A program made the translations under genes and the position numbers. The notes below the pieces were generated by a model. The model did not search any database, had not been told where the DNA came from, and saw nothing but the letters and a program-made list of their open reading frames with translations. This document shows, in pieces, positions 18,150-26,852 of a stretch of DNA of 64,000 nucleotides (within the stretch, counting starts at the first letter, position 1; each line of letters begins with the position of its first letter). The DNA lies in the NCBI GenBank assembly GCA_944386225.1, contig CALXAH010000011.1, forward strand, positions 16,729 to 80,728, written 5' to 3'. This DNA comes from an uncultured Gemmiger sp. Its GTDB lineage: Bacteria; Bacillota; Clostridia; Oscillospirales; Ruminococcaceae.

Positions 18150-18869
18150 ATGAGTACAGCTCACAACCGTGCCGAAAAAGGCCAGATCGCGGCAACAGTC
18201 TTGATGCCGGGCGACCCTCTGCGCGCCAAATTTATCGCCGAGACCTTCCTGACGGATCCTGTACTGTTCAACGATGTGCGGGGCATGCTGGGATACACCG
18301 GCACCTACCAGGGCAAGCCGGTCAGTGTAATGGGCAGCGGTATGGGTATGCCCAGCATCGGCATTTACTCCTACGAGCTTTATACCCAGTACGATGTTCA
18401 GAACATTATCCGTATTGGCTCGGCCGGCTCCTACACCCCCAAAGCTGCGCTCTTTGATGTGGTTCTGGCCACCGGCGCCTACTCGGAAAGCAGCTTTGCC
18501 CGCACCCAGAGCGGCTGTACCGACGATACCATTCTGCCCAGCGAGGCACTGAACGACCGTCTGCGTGCCAGCGCCCGGGCGCTGAATATTCCCCTTATTG
18601 AGGGCATTATCCATTCCAGTGACGTATTCTATCGCCATGATGACCGCACCAATCCCACCTACTGGGAAGCTCTGCGGGATGAAAAGGGCTGCGTAGCTGT
18701 GGAAATGGAAAGCTTTGCGCTGTTCCACAATGCCCGCGTACTGGGCAAGAATGCCGCCTGCCTGATCACCATTTCGGACAGCTTTGTGGACAGCCGCGTT
18801 ACTACCGCCGAAGAGCGGCAGACCAGCTTTACCAACATGATGAAGATCGCACTGGGGGCTGTGGAGTAA
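18150..18869 (+). CDS. deoD: Purine-nucleoside phosphorylase DeoD-type
   Basis: A 239-residue hexameric PNP that cleaves purine (deoxy)nucleosides to base plus (deoxy)ribose 1-phosphate. Motifs include MPGDPLRAKFIAE near residue 20, GSGMGMPSIGIYSYEL and the C-terminal EMESFALF purine site. AAAGGAG precedes the ATG by a normal distance. The stop overlaps cdd (TAATG), coupling the two. It opens the nucleoside catabolism locus. Confidence 0.95.
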   Translation: MSTAHNRAEKGQIAATVLMPGDPLRAKFIAETFLTDPVLFNDVRGMLGYTGTYQGKPVSVMGSGMGMPSIGIYSYELYTQYDVQNIIRIGSAGSYTPKAALFDVVLATGAYSESSFARTQSGCTDDTILPSEALNDRLRASARALNIPLIEGIIHSSDVFYRHDDRTNPTYWEALRDEKGCVAVEMESFALFHNARVLGKNAACLITISDSFVDSRVTTAEERQTSFTNMMKIALGAVE

Positions 18870-19279
18870 TGGACAACAGGGAACTGGTGCGTATGGCCAT
18901 TGCAGCCCGCGAAAACGCCTATACGCCCTATTCGCATTTCCGGGTGGGCGCGGCGCTTCTTGCCAAGGACGGGCGCGTATTCACCGGCTGCAACATCGAA
19001 TGCGCCAGCTACAGTCCTACCAACTGTGCCGAGCGCACAGCCTTGTTCAAGGCGGTAAGCGAAGGTGTGCGGGAATTTTCCGCAATTGCCGTAGTGGGCT
19101 GGAAGGAAGGGGAGACCTGCACATCCTTTGCCACTCCCTGCGGTGTATGCCGGCAGATGCTGTTTGAATTCTGCGGGCCCGAAATGCCGGTAATTATGGC
19201 CAAAAATGAAGACGAAATCATGGTTATGACACTGGGAGAACTGCTTCCGGTCGGCTTTGGCCCCAAGGATCTTCTCTGA
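18869..19279 (+). CDS. cdd: Cytidine deaminase
   Basis: A 136-residue homotetrameric zinc deaminase converting (deoxy)cytidine to (deoxy)uridine. It has the catalytic CNIECASYSPTNCAER, which fits the family's nucleophile Glu and zinc-ligand region, and PCGVCRQ with the remaining zinc cysteines. It overlaps the deoD stop by one base. Products feed Pdp, encoded about 7.5 kb downstream. Confidence 0.95.
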   Translation: MDNRELVRMAIAARENAYTPYSHFRVGAALLAKDGRVFTGCNIECASYSPTNCAERTALFKAVSEGVREFSAIAVVGWKEGETCTSFATPCGVCRQMLFEFCGPEMPVIMAKNEDEIMVMTLGELLPVGFGPKDLL

Positions 19280-19284
19280 TCCGG

Positions 19285-19320
19285 AACCCACATCATTCGC
19301 CCCTTTTTGTGGGTTGTTAA
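19285..19320 (+). terminator. Probable terminator after cdd
   Basis: AACCCACA (19285-19292) and its complement TGTGGGTT (19308-19315) form an 8-bp stem with a 15-nt loop, followed by an imperfect T-rich tract. It is moderately convincing as the end of a deoD-cdd transcript. Confidence 0.55.
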
Positions 19321-19336
19321 TATTTTGTAACTGCCG

Positions 19337-19382
19337 CAGTTTGTGACAAACTGTTGAAATTGGCGGAATAAAAGACTATACT
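19337..19382 (+). promoter_or_regulatory. Promoter and palindromic operator of the BMP lipoprotein gene
   Basis: TTGAAA (19354-19359), a 17-bp spacer and TATACT (19377-19382) form a strong promoter. A perfect 17-bp palindrome, CAGTTTGTGACAAACTG (19337-19353), abuts the -35 box. A second palindromic stretch, TACCGCGGTA (19391-19400), falls near the transcription start. The layout suggests control by a nucleoside-sensing regulator not encoded in the window. Confidence 0.75.
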
Positions 19383-19488
19383 TTTACTGTTACCGCGGTA
19401 CAGATTTTACCATACCGCGTATCCGTCCCTGCCGGATGCTGTTTGCGTCCGCGTGGGAAAAATCGAACAGGAATAGGAGAGTACAAGC

Positions 19489-20517
19489 ATGAAAAAGATT
19501 ATTGCTCTGATTCTGGCTCTTGTCATGGCTCTGTCCCTGGTGGCCTGCGGCAGCGCCGGCAGCGAAGCCGGCTCTGAGTCCATCAAGGTCGGCATGGTTA
19601 CCGACGTGGGCGGCGTAAACGACAAGTCCTTCAACCAGACCTCCTGGGAGGGCCTGCAGGCTCTGGCCGCTGAGAACTCCAATGTCGAGGTCAGCTACCT
19701 GGAGTCCAAGACCGATGCGGACTATCAGTCCAACATCGAGACCTTCATTGACGAGGGCTACGACCTGATCATCTGCGTAGGCTACATGCTGGCTGATGCC
19801 ACCCGCGAGGCGGCCGAAGCCAACCCCGATCAGAAGTTCGCCATTATTGACGACTCCACCATCGATCTGCCCAACGTGGCCTGCCTGATGTTCTCTCAGG
19901 CTGAGGCTTCTTACCTGGTGGGCATCGTGGCCGGCATGATGACCGAGACCGATACCGTGGGCTATGTCCAGGGCATGGTTTCCGATTCCATGAACCAGTT
20001 CGGCTGTGGCTTCATCGCTGGTGTTAAGGCTGCCAACGAGAATGCCACTGTTCTGCAGTACAATGCCAACAGCTTCGGCGATCCTGCTGCCGGCGGCACC
20101 GCTGCCAAGGACATGATCACCAAGGGAGCTGACGTTATCTTCCACGCTGCGGGCGGCACCGGCAACGGTGTTATCGAGACCTGCAACACCGAAGGCATCT
20201 ACGCCATCGGCGTAGACACCGACCAGTCTTCTCTGGCCCCCAACACCGTGATCACCTCCGCCATGAAGCGTGTGGATACTGCTGCACAGGACATCTCTCT
20301 GGCTGTTCTGAACGGCACCTTCACCCCGGGTGTGCATCTGTACAGCCTGGAGAATGGCGGCGTTGACCTGGCTCCCACCCGCGATCTGCTGCCTGAGGAC
20401 GTGATCACTGCTGTTGAGGACGCCAAGGCCAAGATCATTGCTGGCGAAGTCACCGTGCCCTCCACTCCGGAAGAGCTGGGCGGCGGTCTGTTCACCCTGG
20501 CCGAAGAAGCTGCCTAA
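19489..20517 (+). CDS. BMP family nucleoside-binding lipoprotein
   Basis: A 342-residue basic membrane protein (BMP/PnrA/YufN-like) solute-binding lipoprotein. The signal peptide ends in a lipobox (LSLVAC-G, lipidated Cys near residue 21). The fold motifs KVGMVTDVGGVNDKSFNQ and the GYMLADATREAAEANPDQKFAIID block are typical. It should deliver nucleosides to the ABC permease encoded at 23.2-26.8 kb, from which it is separated by yjjI-yjjW. GGAGAG precedes the ATG. A strong terminator follows, so it is probably highly expressed on its own mRNA. High codon bias fits this. Confidence 0.93.
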   Translation: MKKIIALILALVMALSLVACGSAGSEAGSESIKVGMVTDVGGVNDKSFNQTSWEGLQALAAENSNVEVSYLESKTDADYQSNIETFIDEGYDLIICVGYMLADATREAAEANPDQKFAIIDDSTIDLPNVACLMFSQAEASYLVGIVAGMMTETDTVGYVQGMVSDSMNQFGCGFIAGVKAANENATVLQYNANSFGDPAAGGTAAKDMITKGADVIFHAAGGTGNGVIETCNTEGIYAIGVDTDQSSLAPNTVITSAMKRVDTAAQDISLAVLNGTFTPGVHLYSLENGGVDLAPTRDLLPEDVITAVEDAKAKIIAGEVTVPSTPEELGGGLFTLAEEAA

Positions 20518-20548
20518 GAGAAAATTCTCTCTTTGAAAATCAGCAATT

Positions 20549-20586
20549 GAAAAGTGCCCGGCGCATTTTTGTGCCGGGCACTTTTT
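20549..20586 (+). terminator. Terminator after BMP lipoprotein gene
   Basis: A 13-bp stem (AAAAGTGCCCGGC at 20550-20562 with its complement at 20573-20585) and a short loop end in a T-run. It separates the lipoprotein gene from yjjI. Confidence 0.9.
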
Positions 20587-20662
20587 CTGTGATTTTTCGG
20601 TATATTCTGCAAATAAATATCGTGAAATGTGCCGGAAATGACAGCGCAATATACAATTTAAG

Positions 20663-20691
20663 TTGAAATTTTTCCTGTTTTTTAGTACAAT
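20663..20691 (+). promoter_or_regulatory. Promoter of yjjI-yjjW
   Basis: TTGAAA (20663-20668), a 17-bp spacer and TACAAT (20686-20691). The surrounding 100 bp are markedly AT-rich. The glycyl-radical enzyme operon therefore has its own promoter. Confidence 0.75.
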
Positions 20692-20740
20692 AGAAAAGTC
20701 ATGAAGACTGTTTTATTGTTGAATTGGAGGACATTTGCAG

Positions 20741-22282
20741 ATGAGACCTATTTCAATGGAAACTGTTGAGGAGAAGCGCCGTGAAATCCTGGCTACAATT
20801 CAGGATCGCACCGCTTCTCACGAACAGAAGGTTACCTATCTGGCGCGTCACGCTGAGAACTTTTTGACCGTAATTGATGAGCCGGAAGAACTGGACGCGC
20901 TGATGCGCTGCCCGCAGCCGGAACGCTGCATCTGCAATCTGTTTGAAGGAGACGCGCCTTACCGGCCCCGCTATATTTGCCCGGACTATCCCAAGTTCCT
21001 GAAACAGGGCAGCGAATTTTTGCAGCTGGAGGCACCGAAGGATCTGTGGGAGGCGCTGAATAACCTGCTCATCCTGTATCATAACGTGCCCAGCATCACC
21101 AACTATCCGGTGTACATTGGTGATCTGGACAATCTTCTGGAGCCTTATGTAAGCCAGGTGGATGATGAAACGGCAAAAAAGGCGCTGCGCCTGTTCTTTA
21201 TCCAGGTAGACCGCACCATTCTGGATTCTTTCTGCCATGCAGATATCGGCCCTGCGGATACTCGCACCGGTCGGCTGATTATGGAGGTGGAAGCCGAACT
21301 GGAGGATGCCGTTCCCAACCTGACAATGCGTGTCAGCGAGGATACTCCCGATGAATTCCTTCTTGCCGGTGTGAAGTGTGCGTTGCGTTCGGCCAAGCCC
21401 AGCTTTGCCAATGACAGAATGTTCCGGGGTGAACTGGGCGATAACTACTGCATTGCCAGCTGCTACAATGGCCTGTATAAAGCAGGCGGTTCCTATACCC
21501 TGTGTCGGCTGCTGCTGCACGGTATTGCCAAGCGTTCCTCCGGCATCGAGGACTTCAAGAAAAACCAGCTGCCGTATGTAATGGATGTGATGGCCCGGTA
21601 TATGGATGCCCGCATTCGGTTCCTGGTAGAGGAAAGCGGCTTCTTTGAGAGCAATTTCCTGGCCCGCGAAGGATTGATTCAGCGGGAGAACTTTACCGCG
21701 ATGTTCGGCCTTGTCGGCCTGGCGGAGTGCGTGAATACCCTGCTGGAGAAAGAGGGCCGCGAGGGTCGGTTTGGCCACAGTGCTGAGGCGGATGCGCTGG
21801 GCGTGGAGATCATGGATCAGATCGCCGCGTTTAACCGGGCGCATCAGGCACCCTATTGTGAGGCCACTGACGGTCACTTCCTGCTGCATGCACAGGTGGG
21901 CATTGACAGCGACAAGGGCAGCAGCCCCGGAACCCGCATTCCTGTTGGGGAGGAGCCTGCTGAACTGGTGGATCATCTGAAAAATATCAACCTGTTCCAC
22001 AAGTATTTCCCCTCCGGAACCGGCGATATTTTCCCGGTAGACATGACTGTACACAAAAATCCTCAGTTTGTTCTGGATGTGATTCGCGGTGCTTTCCAGC
22101 TCGATATCCGGTACCTGTCTTTCTACAGCAGTGACAGCGATGTGGTTCGCGTGACCGGCTATCTGGTAAAGCGCTCTGAAATGGAAAAGCTTGCCGCCGG
22201 ACAGAATGTGCGTCAGAACACCACCGGCCTTGGCCTGGGTGCTTCGACCAACTGTAAGGCACTGGACAGACGGGTACGCTGA
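20741..22282 (+). CDS. yjjI: YjjI family glycine radical enzyme
   Basis: A 513-residue protein of the YjjI (DUF3029) glycyl-radical enzyme family, whose reaction is unknown. The C-terminal glycyl-radical motif is RVTGY, with the Gly at residue 473. A cysteine pair in DNYCIASCYNG (residues 237 and 241) is a candidate for the active-site thiyl cysteine. GGAGG at 20726-20730 favours ATG 20741 over TTG 20735. The next gene encodes its activase. It lies inside the nucleoside uptake and catabolism locus, and in E. coli yjjI is also next to the deo operon, which suggests a role in (deoxy)ribose or nucleoside breakdown. The enzyme should be oxygen-sensitive. Confidence 0.9.
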   Translation: MRPISMETVEEKRREILATIQDRTASHEQKVTYLARHAENFLTVIDEPEELDALMRCPQPERCICNLFEGDAPYRPRYICPDYPKFLKQGSEFLQLEAPKDLWEALNNLLILYHNVPSITNYPVYIGDLDNLLEPYVSQVDDETAKKALRLFFIQVDRTILDSFCHADIGPADTRTGRLIMEVEAELEDAVPNLTMRVSEDTPDEFLLAGVKCALRSAKPSFANDRMFRGELGDNYCIASCYNGLYKAGGSYTLCRLLLHGIAKRSSGIEDFKKNQLPYVMDVMARYMDARIRFLVEESGFFESNFLAREGLIQRENFTAMFGLVGLAECVNTLLEKEGREGRFGHSAEADALGVEIMDQIAAFNRAHQAPYCEATDGHFLLHAQVGIDSDKGSSPGTRIPVGEEPAELVDHLKNINLFHKYFPSGTGDIFPVDMTVHKNPQFVLDVIRGAFQLDIRYLSFYSSDSDVVRVTGYLVKRSEMEKLAAGQNVRQNTTGLGLGASTNCKALDRRVR

Positions 22283-22283
22283 T

Positions 22284-23123
22284 TTGGAGGCGCTGGTCAA
22301 TAAAATCATCCCGTTCAGTTCGGTGGACGGTCCCGGAAACCGCACCGCCATATTTCTCCAGGGATGCAATTTTTCTTGTCTGTATTGCCACAATCCGGAA
22401 ACAATCCAGCTATGCCGTGCCTGCGGCATCTGCGTGGATAAATGTCCTACGGGCGCACTTCGTTTGGAAAACGGCCATGTTCAGTATGACCCTGCCGTCT
22501 GCGTTTTCTGCGATACCTGCTTTAAAAGCTGTCCGCACAGCGCTTCGCCCCGGGTACGCAGCATGACGCCCCGGCAGGTTATGGAGGAAGTATCCCGCAA
22601 CCAGCCGTTTATTCGAGGTATAACCGTTTCAGGCGGGGAGTGTACCCGTCAACGCGATTTTCTGGCTGAACTTCTTACATTGGCCGGGCAGGCCGGGCTG
22701 GATACGCTGCTGGACAGCAATGGAAGCTACGACTTTTCTACCGACCCGGAACTGATGGCGGTCACCGATGGGGTAATGCTGGATGTGAAAGCATGGGATC
22801 CGGCAGAACACCGGCGGGTTACCGGACAGGATAACCGGCAGGTTCTGGCGAATCTTTCCTGGCTTGCACAAGCGGGCAAATTGGAGGAAGTTCGCACCGT
22901 CGTGGTTCCGGAACTTTTTGATCCGGAGCAAACGGTGCGGGAAGTATGCCAAATCATCGCACCGCATATTGCAAAGCGAAACACGCGCTATAAAATTATC
23001 TGCTATCGGCCTTTCGGGGTTCGGCAGGAATATCGCGGGCTTACCCCTCCCTCCGGGGAACTGCTTGCGCACCTGTGCCAGCTGGCTCAAAGCTGCGGAG
23101 TGCCCAATGCGGTTGTTGTATAA
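22284..23123 (+). CDS. yjjW: YjjW family glycine radical enzyme activase
   Basis: A radical SAM activase of about 279 residues that should place the glycyl radical on YjjI. The radical SAM cluster motif is CNFSCLYC (CX3CX2C), and it is followed by two ferredoxin-type Cys clusters (CRACGICVDKCP and CVFCDTCFKSCP), as in other GRE activases. TVSGGECTRQ is the SAM-binding GGE motif. The start is uncertain: TTG 22284 gives MEALVNKIIPFSSVDGPG, which matches the start of homologues as recalled, but its ribosome site is weak. An upstream ATG inside yjjI at 22191 is possible. One base separates it from yjjI. Confidence 0.88.
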   Translation: MEALVNKIIPFSSVDGPGNRTAIFLQGCNFSCLYCHNPETIQLCRACGICVDKCPTGALRLENGHVQYDPAVCVFCDTCFKSCPHSASPRVRSMTPRQVMEEVSRNQPFIRGITVSGGECTRQRDFLAELLTLAGQAGLDTLLDSNGSYDFSTDPELMAVTDGVMLDVKAWDPAEHRRVTGQDNRQVLANLSWLAQAGKLEEVRTVVVPELFDPEQTVREVCQIIAPHIAKRNTRYKIICYRPFGVRQEYRGLTPPSGELLAHLCQLAQSCGVPNAVVV

Positions 23124-23218
23124 AAGTCCCGCAAGAATTGAAATTCCCGCATAGATCTGCCGCTCTGGCCGGCACGTGCGGAACAAGTTAAAAGACAGTC
23201 TGCAAAGGAGGCATACAT

Positions 23219-24763
23219 TTGGCGAAGGAACGACACGTTGACCTTGGTACCACGGTCATCGAAATGCGGAACATAACCAAAAAATTCGGCAATTTCGTCG
23301 CAAATGACGGGATTAACCTGACGGTACACAAAGGGGAAGTCCATGCTATTTTGGGCGAAAACGGTGCCGGTAAAAGTACTCTGATGAACCAGCTGTACGG
23401 TATGTACCCGCCCACATCCGGCGAGATTTTTGTCAATGGCAAAAAGGTTGTACTGGACAACCCGAAAAAGGCCATTGAAGCGGGCATCGGCATGGTGCAC
23501 CAGCACTTTATGCTGGTGCAGCCGTTTACCGTTACGGAAAATATTGTGCTGGGCATGGAGCCCTGCAAGGGCGTCAGCCTGGATATGGCCACGGCCCGTA
23601 AAAACGTGAAAGCCATTTCGGAGAAATACGGGCTGGAAGTGGATCCGGATGCCCGTATTGAAGATATCTCGGTAGGTATGCAGCAGCGCGTGGAAATCTT
23701 GAAAGCGCTGTATCGCGGCGTGGATATCCTGATCCTGGACGAGCCCACTTCTTCCTTGACCCCGCAGGAGATTAAGGAACTGATCGATATTATGCACAGC
23801 CTGACGGCGGATGGCAAGTCCATTATTTTGATTACCCACAAACTGAAAGAGATCAAGTCTTCTGCAGACTACTGCACCATTATCCGCATGGGCAAGTACA
23901 TCGATACCGTGGATGTGGAGGCGGTGACAGAAAACGATCTGGCCAGCATGATGGTGGGCCGCAATGTCACGTTTACCGTTGAGAAGCCGGAGAAAGAACC
24001 GGGGGAACCCGTACTGCAGATCAAAGACCTGCATGCGCTGGATTACCGCAAGCTGGAAGCCCTTCGCGGCCTGAATCTGGAAGTTCGCCGGGGTGAGATT
24101 CTGGGCATTGCCGGTATTGATGGAAACGGCCAGACCGAGCTGGTGGAATGCATCACCGGCCTGCGCCGTGCAACTGACGGTTCCATTACGGTCAATGGGA
24201 TAGAGGTTGCCAATAAGCCTCCTCGCTTTGGCTTTGAAAACGGCGTGTCCAGCATTCCGGCTGACCGGCAGAAACATGGCTTGGTGCTGGAGTTCTCGGT
24301 TGCCGATAACATGATCCTGCAGAATTTTGCCGATGAACCGTATTCCCACCACGGATTCCTGGATCAGGCGGCAATCCGTAAGTTTACCGAGGAGAACATC
24401 GAGAAATTTGATATCCGGCCCCGGGATTGTGCTGTCAAACCGGCGGGTACCCTTTCCGGCGGTAACCAGCAGAAGGTCATTATTGCCCGCGAGGTAAACA
24501 ATGACAAAGATCTGTTGATTGCGGTAAACCCCACCCGCGGTCTGGACGTGGGTGCAATCGAATATGTGCACCGCTATATCGTGGAACAGCGCAACAAAGG
24601 CAAAGCTGTGCTTCTGGTCTCCTTTGAACTGGATGAAATTATCAGCCTGTCCGACCGGATCGACGTTATCTACGAGGGACGCATCACGGGCAGTATGCCG
24701 GGCAAGGACGCAGATGAAAACGTCCTGGGCCTGCTGATGGCGGGAGGTAAGAAGCATGAGTAA
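23219..24763 (+). CDS. Nucleoside ABC transporter, ATP-binding protein
   Basis: A 514-residue double ABC ATPase (YufO/NupA-like, sugar/nucleoside class). Two nucleotide-binding domains are present: Walker A GENGAGKST near residue 44 with signature SVGMQQRVEI, and a degenerate second half with LSGGNQQKVIIAREV. It starts at TTG 23219 with AAAGGAGG 8 nt upstream. It is followed by two permeases with overlapping frames. The solute-binding partner is the BMP lipoprotein at 19.5 kb. Confidence 0.93.
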   Translation: MAKERHVDLGTTVIEMRNITKKFGNFVANDGINLTVHKGEVHAILGENGAGKSTLMNQLYGMYPPTSGEIFVNGKKVVLDNPKKAIEAGIGMVHQHFMLVQPFTVTENIVLGMEPCKGVSLDMATARKNVKAISEKYGLEVDPDARIEDISVGMQQRVEILKALYRGVDILILDEPTSSLTPQEIKELIDIMHSLTADGKSIILITHKLKEIKSSADYCTIIRMGKYIDTVDVEAVTENDLASMMVGRNVTFTVEKPEKEPGEPVLQIKDLHALDYRKLEALRGLNLEVRRGEILGIAGIDGNGQTELVECITGLRRATDGSITVNGIEVANKPPRFGFENGVSSIPADRQKHGLVLEFSVADNMILQNFADEPYSHHGFLDQAAIRKFTEENIEKFDIRPRDCAVKPAGTLSGGNQQKVIIAREVNNDKDLLIAVNPTRGLDVGAIEYVHRYIVEQRNKGKAVLLVSFELDEIISLSDRIDVIYEGRITGSMPGKDADENVLGLLMAGGKKHE

Positions 24764-25829
24764 AGTGAAGAAAGCTCTGGAAAGCAAACTCGCCATCACG
24801 GTCTTTTCCATTGTTGTTTCGTTTGTGGTGGGCGCGTTCTTTCTGGCAATTATGGGCATCAGCCCTATCGAGGCGTACGCCAAGCTGTTTTCCAGCATTT
24901 TCAGTACGCCCAAAAACATGGCATACTGCGTGGTCTATGGTACTCCGCTGATCTTTACCGGCCTTGCGGTGGCGTTTTCGTTCCGTACCGGTGTGTTCAA
25001 TATCGGTGCTGAGGGTCAGTTTGTGGTAGGCAGTATGGCTGCCTGTGTGGTAGGCATTCTGGTTCCGGCTCCGTCCATCGTGCTGGTTCCTCTCTGCTTT
25101 ATTGCCGCGGCGGTAGCTGGTTGCCTGTGGGGTCTGATTGTGGCCTTCCTGAAGGTCAAGTGGGGCATTAATGAAGTGCTTTCCATGATCATGTTCAACT
25201 GGATCGCCTACTACCTGTCCAACTATATTGCCGGATTCTCCCTGATTCACAGCGACGGCAATGCAGAAGCTACCAAAAACGTGCAGGATGCAGCCCGTAT
25301 CCTGTTCCCGGAATCCTGGCGTGACGCTCTCTGCCCCTCCTCCAACTGGGGTATCTTTGTGGCACTGGCAGCTGTGGTGGTTGTGTATATCATCCTGGAA
25401 AAGACCACTCTGGGCTATCAGCTGAAGGCTGTGGGCTTTAACCGGCACGCAGCGGAATACGGCGGCATCAATGTAAGCCGCAATATTTATACCGCAATGG
25501 CAATCTCCGGTGCTCTGGCCGGTATCGGCGGTGCGGTGCAGCTGCTGGGCATGGGCGCCCGTATCAGCATCTTCACCAGCCAGGAAAGCTATGGCTTCCA
25601 AGGCATCAGTGTTGCTCTGATCGGCGCCTCCAATCCCATTGGTGTATTCTTTGCAGGCATCTTCTATGGTGCACTGAAATACGGCGGCAGTAAGCTGAAC
25701 CTGATCGGTGCCCCGTCCGAAGTGGTCAATATCATCATGGGTACCGTGGTATTCTTTATTGCGATTTCCCATGTGTTCCGCTTTACCCGCATACGCAAGA
25801 GCAAGAAGAAAAAGGAGGGGGCTCAGTAA
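24756..25829 (+). CDS. Nucleoside ABC transporter permease 1
   Basis: A 357-residue polytopic permease of the YufP/BPD_transp_2 family with about ten transmembrane helices and the central FRTGVFNIGAEGQF motif. It overlaps the ATPase gene by 8 nt and the second permease by one base, so it is part of one operon. The C-terminus is strongly basic (RKSKKKKEG). Confidence 0.93.
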   Translation: MSKVKKALESKLAITVFSIVVSFVVGAFFLAIMGISPIEAYAKLFSSIFSTPKNMAYCVVYGTPLIFTGLAVAFSFRTGVFNIGAEGQFVVGSMAACVVGILVPAPSIVLVPLCFIAAAVAGCLWGLIVAFLKVKWGINEVLSMIMFNWIAYYLSNYIAGFSLIHSDGNAEATKNVQDAARILFPESWRDALCPSSNWGIFVALAAVVVVYIILEKTTLGYQLKAVGFNRHAAEYGGINVSRNIYTAMAISGALAGIGGAVQLLGMGARISIFTSQESYGFQGISVALIGASNPIGVFFAGIFYGALKYGGSKLNLIGAPSEVVNIIMGTVVFFIAISHVFRFTRIRKSKKKKEGAQ

Positions 25830-26776
25830 TGGACGCTTTTATCAATGATCTGGGCATCATCCTGTATGCCACACTGCTGTATACGCCGCCGCTGTTGTTT
25901 GCCGCTATGGGCTCCTGCTTCTCTGAGCTGAGCGGTATTGTCAATATCGGCATAGAAGGCATGATGACTATTGGCGCCTTTACCTCTGCCACGGTTGCCT
26001 ATTATACCGGAAATCCCTGGATTGGTTTTCTGGCAGGTGGCCTTGCCGGCCTGGCGTTTGGCGCACTGCATGCGCTGGCAACCGTGAATCTGGGCGCGGA
26101 TCAGACCATTTCCGGTACTGCCATTAACTTCCTTGCGCCGGGTGTTGCGATCCTGATGGCAAAGGCGCTGTTCAATTCTTCGGACACAATCCCCCTGGAT
26201 CCTACCGCCAAAATTCCGCTTCTGTTCAGTGATGTATTCACCAGCGGCACGGTTTGGAGCAATTTCTTTAAGAATGTTTTCAATACCTACGCCTCTACCT
26301 ATCTGGTGTTTATTGTCCTGATTGTGGTGTGGTTTGTTTTCTACAAAACCCGTTACGGTCTGCGCCTGCGGGCTTGCGGTGAGCATCCGGCCACCTGTGC
26401 CACGCTGGGCATCAGCGTAACCCGTACCCGGTTCTCTGCCGTGTGCATTTCCGGTTTCCTGTCTGGTCTGGGCGGTGCCTGTGTGACCATGGCTACTATG
26501 AACCAGTTCCGCCCCACCTCTATCGTGGGTCAGGGCTTCATTGCTATCGCGGCGGTTATCTTTGGTAAATTCCGCCCGCAGGGTGCCATGATTGCCTGTC
26601 TGCTGTTTGGTATGTGCTCCGGCCTCAAGGTCGTGGTTGGTACCAGCAATGCTGCAGTTTCGGCGCAGCTGATCTCCATGATTCCGTATGTGGTCACCGT
26701 GATTGTGCTGATTCTGTTCGTGGGCAAATCCCGCGTACCGGCTGCCAACGGCAAACCGTATATCCAGGCTAAATAA
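25829..26776 (+). CDS. Nucleoside ABC transporter permease 2
   Basis: A 315-residue polytopic permease (YufQ-like) with the paired motif ELSGIVNIGIEGMM and a conserved ALATVNLGADQTISGTAIN region. It starts within the stop of permease 1 (TAATG), preceded by AAGGAGG. It closes the transporter operon; a strong terminator follows. Confidence 0.93.
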   Translation: MDAFINDLGIILYATLLYTPPLLFAAMGSCFSELSGIVNIGIEGMMTIGAFTSATVAYYTGNPWIGFLAGGLAGLAFGALHALATVNLGADQTISGTAINFLAPGVAILMAKALFNSSDTIPLDPTAKIPLLFSDVFTSGTVWSNFFKNVFNTYASTYLVFIVLIVVWFVFYKTRYGLRLRACGEHPATCATLGISVTRTRFSAVCISGFLSGLGGACVTMATMNQFRPTSIVGQGFIAIAAVIFGKFRPQGAMIACLLFGMCSGLKVVVGTSNAAVSAQLISMIPYVVTVIVLILFVGKSRVPAANGKPYIQAK

Positions 26777-26796
26777 GCGCATTTCGTCGGATCCCG

Positions 26797-26831
26797 GCCC
26801 CCGGACTCCCTCCGGGGGCTTTATGTTTTTT
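26797..26831 (+). terminator. Terminator after nucleoside ABC operon
   Basis: GCCCCCGGA (26797-26805) pairs with TCCGGGGGC (26811-26819) and is followed by TTTATGTTTTTT. The T-run lies directly before the ribosome site of pdp, so some read-through into pdp is plausible; no separate pdp promoter is obvious. Confidence 0.85.
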
Positions 26832-26852
26832 AATAAAGGAGGCTTGGCCTGT

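Noticed and set aside
20753-22429. 558-residue minus-strand open frame
   Set aside because: Antisense shadow of yjjI/yjjW; composition is not protein-like.
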